The notes beneath the pieces were generated by a model. The model worked only from the letters and a program-made list of their open reading frames with translations. It ran no database searches and was not told the DNA's origin. 30,948 nucleotides of DNA from Chrysochromulina tobinii (taxonomy: Eukaryota; Haptophyta; Prymnesiales; Chrysochromulinaceae): assembly GCA_001275005.1 (NCBI GenBank), contig JWZX01002175.1, positions 1-30,948 of the forward strand, read 5' to 3'. This document shows, piece after piece, positions 24,411 through 30,948 of this stretch. A program made the position numbers and the translations under genes. Each line of letters starts with the position of its first letter. Positions within the stretch are counted from its first letter, which is position 1.

Positions 24411-26270
24411 CATCAGCAGTAGTTGGAGTAGTAGTAGTAGGGTCTTGAGGCGCAGCAGCTCGCGCGGCTTCCGCCGTGTCCGTTGAGAACTGCTTGAGCT
24501 GCCCTGTGACCGGATCCGCAGCGTACCTGCGATCCAAAAAGGGAATGGTCCGCTTGCCGAATTAGGATACGAACGGTCCGCGCGTCGGTTGCGGCGCAGG
24601 CGGCTCGTCCGTAGGATTGGGGGTTGGCAAGCCCAACTTGCCAAATTAGGTTAGCGTGGAAGACCCTAATTAGGGACTCGCGGCAGGCAGGCGGGAAGCG
24701 AGGCAGGGCCGCTCACCACAACGTCGTAGTCGGGTGATAGTACAGCTTGGTCGTGGCGTCGTAATAGTAGCCCGTCGCCGCGGAGAAGTAGTAGCCTGAC
24801 GCCTGATCGGGGACGAAGCCGCTCGGGATGCCAAAGCCTGAGCGCTTGGGTCCTTGGTGGGACTCGCCATAGCGCTCGCCATAGCGCTCCCGTGCCACCT
24901 CAGGTAGCTGCTCCGCGCCCCCAGGTGCTTGATGAGACGAGCCACCACTAGAGCTGGTCTTAGGCTCCCGCGCAAAGCTCACGCGCACAGCGACGCCATC
25001 AACGACGATGGGTTCGGCGGCAGCGAGTACCGCACGCGCAGCAGCTAGGCTGTGGAACTCGACAAAAGCGAAACCGCGCGACGTCAAGTCGCCTTTCGTC
25101 CTCACCAGCCGGATCTCCCTCACCTGCATGCAGAGCCAACGCGGGAGAGCTTGGGAGATTGCCAAATTAGGGATGTGGCCTCCTCTGGAGTGAGTTTGGC
25201 CGCGCGCAGTGAGTGTGGGCGTGGGTGCGCGTGGCGAGAGCACACCTGCCCAAAGGTCGTGAACACGTCGAACAAAGCCCCCTCTCCAGTTGCGTCGACC
25301 AGTCCCTTGACGATCAGGACTGGGCGCTCGGCACCGTCGTTTGGCGCCGCCGGGTACGGACGAGCTCCCACACTCTTAGGTGCACCACACCTGTTGTCCA
25401 AGACGTGAAACACACGCGTGAGCTGTGGCCGCTGGATGAAAGTGTCGACCGTCGCCAACTGTGGGCGAGCGCAGGGACGGCGTCGAGTAGACGAGTGCGC
25501 ACTGGAAGCACTCTGTTCGGCGAGCAAAGTTGGTGCCCGCGCAACGGTCGCAGATCCAATCCGCCGCTCGTTCGCGCCAGGCGCGGTCGCGCTCGCCCGG
25601 CCGCTCGCGATCGTCCGCGCCTCGGTGGCCATATCTGGGCTCGCGGTCGTCCGGCAGTTGATGGGATGTACGCTCGGACGGCCAGTGGCGCTCCCGGTCG
25701 TCGCCACCGGTGCGATCGCGAGAGGATGCAGGGTGACGTCGGCCGCCACCCTCATCCCGGTTTGGGGAGCGCGACCTCGATCGCTGTCGCCCGCCCGATC
25801 GAGGCGCATCCAGATCAGCCGGATGGCGCCCCAGCTCCCTTGCTCCGCTACCTCCGCGATCGCCACGCTCGCCACCATACCCAGCGTTGCGGCCATCGTC
25901 GTCGAGGCTGGAGCGACCCCATCGAGGATCATCAAGGACACTCGACGACCACTCATGCACATCAGGAACGTAGCCGACCGAAGCCCGTGCCCCATCGATG
26001 ATCAGATCGTCAGCGCAGCCTTCGACAAAAGCCTGCGCCTCGTCTGCACTTGCAAACGAGACTTGCGCGATCTGCGCATGCTTGCGGAGCAGAATCTTCA
26101 CCTGTGGAGCGGCGACGACAACCACGCTGGTGAGGAGGCGTGGAGATTCCCAGCCGAGGCAGCGCGGCGGCCAGGCGTACCTCCACACTGCCGTAGCCCC
26201 GGACGACAGCCTCGATGCTCCGTTCGGTCGCACGAGGCGGGAGGGTGATCTCGACCCGGCGGGACCTCAT
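23707..26270 (-). CDS. RBM5/RBM10-like RNA-binding protein, seven exons, no G-patch
   Basis: Predicted splicing regulator of the RBM5/RBM10 (plant SUA) type. Exons, 5' to 3': 26270-26181, 26101-25503, 25390-25246, 25123-24717, 24526-24214, 24047-23967, 23892-23707; 606 aa plus stop. All six introns keep the frame. Domain order matches the family: RRM1 at about 1-80 (VEITLPP to VSFASADEAQAF), an RS/RD-rich linker, a RanBP2-type zinc finger (W212, C214, C217, C228, C231), RRM2 at about 252-330 (RNP2 VLIVKGL, RNP1 RGFAFVEF at 294-301), an OCRE domain at about 388-425 (GYYFSAATGYYYDATTKLYY), a polythreonine tract, and a C2H2 finger (C574, C577, H590, H597; ICNLCKRKF). Introns split the zinc finger, RRM2 and OCRE cleanly. 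The family's C-terminal G-patch is absent: the frame stops nine residues after the last His. A GTAGAG donor overlaps that stop, but no G-patch-like exon follows before the next gene. Confidence 0.9.
24048..24213 (-). other. Intron 5 of the RBM5-like gene with two TAATT motifs
   Basis: A 166-nt intron, donor AAG/GTGTCG, acceptor GACGCAG. It joins QNHSK to VVLGLAKSKKAPLK. It contains the palindrome GCCTAATTAGGC (24087-24098), whose A lies 45 nt from the acceptor, and CCCTAATTTGGCAA (sense strand, 24145-24132). Confidence 0.9.
24366..24451. repeat. (GTA)n/(TAC)n microsatellite encoding polythreonine
   Basis: On the plus strand this reads as runs of GTA with a few GTG and other interruptions. 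On the minus strand it encodes two Thr-rich runs in exon 5 of the RBM5-like gene, between OCRE and the C2H2 finger. Confidence 0.9.
24527..24716 (-). other. Intron 4 of the RBM5-like gene with three TAATT motifs
   Basis: A 190-nt intron, donor TTGTG/GTGAGC, acceptor ATCGCAG, phase 2, splitting a Trp codon inside OCRE. It contains CCCTAATTAGGG (24664-24675), CCTAATTTGGCAA (24650-24638) and TCCTAATTCGGCAA (24567-24554, sense orientation). Confidence 0.9.
25124..25245 (-). other. Intron 3 of the RBM5-like gene with one TAATT motif
   Basis: A 122-nt phase-0 intron, donor GGGCAG/GTGTGC, acceptor CATGCAG/GTGAGG, between TFGQ and VREIRLV of RRM2. The sense strand holds CCCTAATTTGGCAA (25172-25159), about 43 nt from the acceptor. 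Confidence 0.9.
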
Positions 26271-26616
26271 GCGCTCGCGCTCGCTGCGTTGCCAAAGACC
26301 TCGACCCTCCGCACACGTTCCCAGTCGCAAGTCAAGTCAAGTCAAGTCAAGTCAAGTCAACTCTCATTCAAAGGCGTCCGACGGTTGTCTGTTGTTTATG
26401 TATTCGGTAGACTTGACTTGACTTGACACACGCCGTAACTCCCGCGCTTAGCGCGCGCGCACGCGATACCGGTACGTGCGTTGGGTGGCACCCACCTTTA
26501 CTGTGAGACACCCATGGAAAGTCGACCGCCTCTCCCTCGAAAACGGGAGACCCATGTGTGCCCAACGATTTGAGATTCACACCAAAGTGATTTCTCACTT
26601 TCCAGTCATCAGCGCG
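26271..26616. promoter_or_regulatory. Divergent promoter region between the RBM5-like and SDHC-like genes
   Basis: 346 bp lie between two divergent ATGs. It contains the opposed pentanucleotide arrays listed separately. I see no other clear element. Confidence 0.5.
26329..26427. repeat. Opposed (AAGTC)n and (GACTT)n arrays, 18-bp stem
   Basis: A run of GTCAA/AAGTC units occupies 26329-26360 and its reverse complement, GACTTGACTTGACTTGAC, occupies 26410-26427. At least 18 bp can pair around a spacer of about 50 nt. The structure sits in the shared promoter of two divergent genes. Confidence 0.95.
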
Positions 26617-27254
26617 ATGCAGGCAGCTCGATCACTTGCGACCCGCTCCGCGCGGCGGCTCATGTCGACGTACAGCGAGAAGATGGACGCCACCGGCCGT
26701 CCCATCTCGCCGCACATCACCATCTATGCGTGGCCGACCATTGCCATCTCCTCGGTCATGATGCGTGCGACCGGAATGATGCTGAGCATCGGTGCGCCAA
26801 GCTCCTCTCTGCGTCGTGCACCCCTGGCGCTTGCCTGTGCGGCACGCCGCGCCTCTTCCGAAGCGTCGCAGTGCCAGCTCAGCATTCGGCACTCTCTGCG
26901 CAGACACCGGGGCCTCCCCTTGGCTCAACCTGCGTGTGCGCGACTCACGCCGTCGCGCTCGCAGGAACTGCTGGCATCGCGTTCATGGCGCTGCCGTCCG
27001 CGACGATGCCGCAGGACTTCGCGCAATACATGGCGAGCTCTTCGCTCGCCGCGCCTACAAAGTTTGCCGTGGGCTTCCCCCTCGTGTACCACTGGTTCGG
27101 CGCCATCCGTCACGCTGTGTGGGACCTCAAGGCGTGGGGCTTCTCCAACCAGGCGATGCTCCAGTCGAGCTACGCGCTCGCGGGCGCCTCCGTCGTGGTG
27201 AGCCTCGGCCTGGCTGCGTACTCTATGCCCGTGGACAAGTCGAAAAAGAAGTGA
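26617..27254 (+). CDS. SDHC: Succinate dehydrogenase cytochrome b subunit (SDHC-like), two exons
   Basis: Membrane-anchor subunit of mitochondrial complex II, which binds heme b and ubiquinone. Exons 26617-26791 and 26965-27254 give 154 aa; the 173-nt intron (donor GTGCGC, acceptor GCTCGCAG) restores frame exactly and joins TGMMLSIG to GTAGIAFMAL. The N-terminus is a typical mitochondrial presequence (MQAARSLATRSARRLMSTYS). The family signature RPISPHITIY is followed by SSVMMRATGMM, which corresponds to S-x-x-H-R-x-[ST]-G with His replaced by Met but the Arg kept. Three membrane helices follow, the second with LVYHWFGAIRHAVWD, where the heme-ligand His and the RHxxWD motif lie. The length is usual for the family after presequence removal. 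No other complex II subunit is in the window. Confidence 0.9.
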
Positions 27255-27598
27255 AGAGGCGCAGGAAACGTGAGCGACCTGTGTGGGCCTTTGGCTGCGT
27301 CCTCTGCGTTGGTAACCACGCTGCGCCGTGCATTCGACATGAAGGATGTCCAATGGCTCGCCTTAATGATCGTGCGCGGGCGGTACCCGCCGATCCCCTC
27401 GACCTTCTCCAGGGACCAGGCGCTGTGACGTCGGCGGCGCTGCTGCACATGAATGCGGCGGAGCGCCCTCAGCACCACCAAGCGCTGTACTGTGTTAGAT
27501 TATGTAAGTAATTGACGACTTTTGGCGTATTTCCGAGCAACGTCTTGTGTTCACACCAAAAACGGCGTCCGACCCATCACGCCTGGTGCGAGTTGGTG
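27255..27598. other. Spacer between the SDHC-like and TerC genes
   Basis: It holds the SDHC-like 3' UTR and presumably the TerC promoter. No supported gene is present. TTAGATTATGTAAGTAATTG at 27495-27514 is the most AT-rich part. Confidence 0.4.
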
Positions 27599-29742
27599 AT
27601 GGCCGACCCGACGGTCGGCCTCGGCCCGGTGAGCTACACCACAGGCATTGGCCAGGTGAGCGGTCCGACCATCCAATTTTTCACTGACCGGACCACCTTC
27701 AAGCTGGCGGCCACGCAGATCGCCGGGCTCATCGTTTCCGACTTCAACACAATGCCGTCCAACGTGTACCGATCGTCGCAATTGTTCTCGAAATCAGACC
27801 CTCCCCCAAACACCAACACTGCAACGCAACTCAGCTTGAGCCTATCGTTCAGCCACGTTCGATCCGGGCTGCCATTCGATTTTGCGCTTCAGCGCGGCTT
27901 GGTGCGTGTGAATGCTATCCGCAGGCTCGAAGAGGCAATCGCTCCATCGTTGGTGCAAGCACTGCGAAGAAGCAGCGCTGGCAACGCTAGCACTCGCCGC
28001 CTCGCCATCGGTAGCAATCGCAAGAATGCCATGCTCACTGCACCGATTTGGCCGACAGGGTGGCCCACTCTGACCTCGGTCGACGCGGACGCGGCACCTC
28101 TTGAGATTGCACCTCGCGAGATTGCACCTCGCGAGATTGCGAGTGGGAATGCGACCGGGCGAGCGCTCCGGACGAGGCGCAACGCGATGCGCTTTGAAGT
28201 TCGGGAGATTCGTCACAAAAAGCGACGGGCCCGTCGGAGTCGGGACGAGAGCGCGCCCGCGTCCGTGGCCGATGCAGCAGCGACGGCCTTCCCGCCTCCC
28301 ACAGCACCTCCCACAGCACGAACGCGGCACGGAGCATCCCTAATTAGGGTCGGAGCATCCCTTGCCGTCGACGCAAGCGGCCGTGTCGATCAGATTCGGT
28401 TCAAGCCACGACGACATCGTCCGCATCGGCCGCCCGAGGCGCCAGCAGCAGCAGCAGCAGCGCCCGTCCCCGCCGCCTCTACGGACGCATCTGATGGTGA
28501 CACGGGCGTGGGCGAAGGCAACGGAGGTGACGACTTCACGTTTTGCTTCCCTCGATCGGCAGTAGACCTCTACCGCGTGTACGCCTCCGGCTTCAGGATC
28601 CTGAATTCCGATGAGTGCCTCTCTGATTGCCTCCTTTGATTGCCTCCCTCATCAGGTACGCCTTCGGGCTCGAAATCCTCTGAATGCCTCTCCTTTGATT
28701 GCCTCCCTCATCAGGTACGCCTTCGGGCTCGAAATCCTCTGAATGCCTCTCCTTTGATTGCCTCCCTCATCAGGTACGCCTTCGGGCTCGAAATCCTCGA
28801 CGACACAGACACCGAGAATGAGACGCTCAAGGTATACGACACCTCGCGCAATCTCCTTGGCCAGATACGGCTCGACGACTACAGCCGCGGGTGAGTGCCA
28901 CTGAGTGCCACTGAGTGCGCGTGAGAGCCTGATGGCCCATGATTGCGCGTGAGAGCCTGATGGCCCATGAGTGCGCGTGAGAGCCTGATGGCCCATGATT
29001 GCGCGTGAGAGCCTGATGGCCCATGATTGCGCGTGAGAGCCTGATGGCCCATGATTGCGCGTGAGAGCCTGATGGCCCAAGTTCGCACTCGCTTTCGAGT
29101 CGCAGCAGCGAGCCGGGTGCGATCGCACTCTTCTATGGGTTCGTCTCGAGCGTTCCGATTGGCTTCGCCGCCTTCGACGAGAGTGAATCTCCAGACGAGA
29201 TCGGGCTCGCTGGCTTCCTTTTTGGGTATCGGGAGCTCGAGGTGCATGCCTACCCGGCTAGCGCGTGGGCGCTCATGCTCGTGCCGCTGCTCACCACAGC
29301 GCTTATCGAACGGCGCTATCTCGGTGGTTGGGATCGAATGGAGATCGGACCTGCTTCGGTGTGGCTCAGCGGGTGGAGTGTCCTCGCAACAGTCGGCGGT
29401 CTCGCGCTGTTGTGGGCGCGCGGCTGGCCACAGGCCACGCTCTACACGGCATGCTTCGTCCTCAACGGGATGCTCTCCTGCGATAATCTCGTGGTGTTCA
29501 TGCTTTTGCTACAGCAGTCTGCCCTGGCTGAGAAGCATCATCTCAAGGCCATCTCTGATGGAATGCTACTCGCATTGGGCATGCGGGCACTGCTCACACT
29601 TGCTGGGGCGGCACTCCTCGAGCGCTTCGCATGGCTGCTCCTCGTCTTTGCCGCTCTCCTCCTTCTCACTGGCGTTCACATGCTCTGCGTGGGGGAGGCC
29701 TCCCCGGGCAAAGGTGCCGCCGTACTGGACGATGACGACGAT

Positions 29743-29785
<43 letters not shown>

Positions 29786-30399
29786 GCGGCGGCAGCGGCG
29801 GCGGCGGCGGCGAGGACCGCGGAAAGGACGTCGATGCCGATAGCGGCGGCGGCGGCGCACGCGGCGGCAGCATCGGAGGCGGCAGCGGCGTCGGGGCGTT
29901 GGCCGAGCGGCTGCTTGGGGCGTGTGTGCCTGTGCTCCTTTCCAATGAGACGGGCGCACACTATCTCGTGCGCGACCGGCAAGGGCGCTGGTGTGCGACC
30001 CGTATGACGCTCAGTGTGCTTGCCATCTGCGTGTCCGACGTGCTCTTTGCAATGGACTCGGTGCCAGTCATGCTCTCGCTCACGACGACGCCGTTCCTAC
30101 TCATCAGCTCGCAGGCCGCCTCGCTCCTCTGGCTGCGCCCCGTCTATTTTGTGCTCGCGGCCATCGCGCACCACCTCGACTCCATGCAGCAGGTCCTCGC
30201 GGTCGTGCTCATCCTCATCGCGTGCCGCACGCTCCTGGAGGTTGCGGGCGTGCAAGTGCCGATCCAGGTCTTCGTTGGCGCGCTCGCGAGCTGGCGCGCG
30301 CTCGCCTGCTTGGTGCAGCTGCTGCGCGCACGCCTCCGTCGCCGTGCGGCAGCCGCCGCGCTGCAGGCTGCAGCGGCCGACCTGCACGTTGGATCTTGA
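27599..30399 (+). CDS. TerC-family integral membrane protein, multi-exon, 5' end uncertain
   Basis: TerC/Alx proteins are multi-pass transporters linked to Mn2+ or Ca2+ export; plant homologues act in the plastid thylakoid membrane. Firm exons are 28774-28890 and 29106-30399; 28501-28578 (GGDDFTFCFPRSAVDLYR) is a probable preceding exon. The 195-nt and 215-nt introns keep frame (LYRVYAFGLEILDD; DDYSRGSEPGAIALFYGF). The membrane core has about eight helices. Acidic residues typical of the family are present: SCDNLVVFM (Asp codon 29482-29484) and CVSDVLFAMDSVP (Asp codons 30037-30039 and 30055-30057). A loop of about 55 residues (29731-29900) is almost all Gly/Ser with an acidic start. The N-terminal part from the ATG at 27599 is a continuous frame but low in protein-like features; CAG/GTGAGC at 27653-27661 and a palindrome at 28338 suggest another intron there, so residues before about 28400 are uncertain. 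Plastid location is inference. Confidence 0.8.
28094..28138 (+). repeat. Three 15-bp tandem repeats
   Basis: The unit GCACCTCGCGAGATT starts at 28094, 28109 and 28124; the first copy has TT for CG. If coding it gives EIAPREIAPREIA; if the 5' intron of the TerC gene is real, it is intronic. Confidence 0.9.
28338..28349. repeat. Palindrome CCCTAATTAGGG
   Basis: Perfect 12-bp palindrome identical to the one at 24664-24675 inside an RBM5-like intron. It lies in the uncertain 5' part of the TerC gene. Confidence 0.95.
28579..28773 (+). other. Intron of the TerC gene built from 59-bp units that copy the exon start
   Basis: GTACGCCTTCGGGCTCGAAA begins at 28656, 28715 and, as the real exon start, at 28774, each preceded by TGCCTCCCTCATCAG. 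A diverged copy, GTACGCCTCCGGCTTCAGGA, begins at 28579 and serves as the donor. The chosen intron (donor GTACGC at 28579, acceptor ATCAG at 28773) is 195 nt and leaves the frame unchanged. Confidence 0.75.
28891..29105 (+). other. Intron of the TerC gene with six 28-bp repeats
   Basis: Donor GCGG/GTGAGT, acceptor GTCGCAG, 215 nt, phase 2. Units GCGCGTGAGAGCCTGATGGC plus CCATGATT start at 28917, 28945, 28973, 29001, 29029 and 29057. Each unit contains GTGAGAG, itself a donor-like sequence. Confidence 0.9.
29744..29816 (+). repeat. (GGC)n microsatellite encoding polyglycine
   Basis: Nearly pure GGC triplets with occasional AGC encode the Gly/Ser-rich loop of the TerC protein. Confidence 0.9.
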
Positions 30400-30948
30400 G
30401 AGCAGCGCGGAGCTCTGCCGCTACGGGTACATACAGTACATGCGCATGTTCACAACCTACCATGGTACTTCGAACAGGGACCACCCTACAGTATCCGATC
30501 CAATGTCGCACATATCACGTAAGTTAGCCATGGTCCAGGACTTGTGAACATTCTTCTTCGCTGCTGAGAAATCAACATCGGATCCAATAATCGATGACAG
30601 ACAAAGAGCTGGTAGGGTACACAACGTTCACCAGAACAGTAGTAACCCTTGCACAAGATTAGACGAGAGTTGTACTGCCTAGGTCAAGTACGAGTTTCGG
30701 CTCGACGTAAGTCGTCGAGTCAGTCGCATGGCTGCATGGGTTCAGCACGCTTGAAGCTTGGGGACCTCTTTAAGCACGCGTTGCGCGCGGCGTCAAAGCG
30801 TTCACAGCTGACTTTCATTTCTGTTTTTTGTTTACACACGCCGCGCACATCACGAGGCGAGGTATACATGGTCGCCAGCAAGGTACAAGTGACCGAAAGG
30901 GCAAAAGCGAACGGCGTCGCAACACGCGCACAGGAGGGGCGCGCCATG
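30400..30948. other. Distal intergenic region, window end
   Basis: No firm gene. It follows the TerC stop and becomes AT-richer (30480-30720). A minus-strand frame of 75 codons begins with an ATG at 30945-30947 (MARPSCARVATPFAFALSVT) and ends at 30720. Its hydrophobic start looks like a weak signal peptide and it has several Cys, but it touches the window edge and I cannot confirm it. Confidence 0.4.

Noticed and set aside
28640-28800. 59-bp repeats as a CRISPR array
   Set aside because: The units are contiguous with no unique spacers, and they coincide with an intron-exon junction in a eukaryotic gene.
28917-29084. 28-bp repeats as CRISPR repeats
   Set aside because: The length is suggestive, but copies are directly abutting without spacers and lie within a frame-preserving intron.

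Overview
This window reads as nuclear DNA of a GC-rich unicellular eukaryote, most likely a marine alga with a secondary plastid; haptophyte-like is my best guess, with low certainty. The evidence is a set of eukaryotic families (P4 flippase, RBM5-type splicing factor, PBZ/ankyrin PARP, mitochondrial SDHC-like subunit), genes on both strands with no operons, spliceosomal introns that I can place so that the frame is kept exactly, GC-rich triplet repeats, and one protein with a signal-peptide plus twin-arginine leader of thylakoid-lumen type. Taxonomy is inference; no rRNA or organelle gene is present to anchor it.

Layout. 0.4-1.7 kb: Gly-rich disordered protein (-), head to head with a single-pass membrane protein (+, 1.8-4.1 kb). 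A 1.2 kb AT-richer convergent spacer holds two perfect hairpins. 5.2-9.6 kb: intronless P4-ATPase lipid flippase (-), divergent from a four-exon coiled-coil protein (+, 9.9-13.7 kb). 14.2-17.3 kb: intronless PARP with a WW and a CUE-like module inside its catalytic domain (-). 18.0-19.0 kb: Ca3427-like periplasmic-binding-fold protein (-). 19.1-20.06 kb: SGNH-like esterase in two frames (-). 20.2-21.2 kb: GT25-like glycosyltransferase (+). 21.6-22.3 kb: unknown (-). 22.5-23.4 kb: aldo/keto-reductase-like protein lacking the catalytic tetrad and carrying a one-base frameshift (-). 23.7-26.3 kb: seven-exon RBM5/RBM10-like RNA-binding protein (-). 26.6-27.3 kb: two-exon SDHC-like subunit (+). 27.6-30.4 kb: TerC-family membrane protein (+).

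The genes do not form one pathway; this is an ordinary gene-dense nuclear segment. The less ordinary content is in gene structure. I place twelve introns of 74-215 nt (lengths 95, 136, 119, 79, 112, 122, 190, 166, 74, 173, 195 and 215), and every one restores the reading frame exactly. Five of the twelve contain tandem arrays, and in two of these the repeat unit duplicates the start of the downstream exon together with its splice junction, as expected if introns arise or grow by tandem duplication. Three introns of the RBM5-like gene share a CCTAATT element about 35-45 nt upstream of the 3' splice site, a candidate branch-point element.
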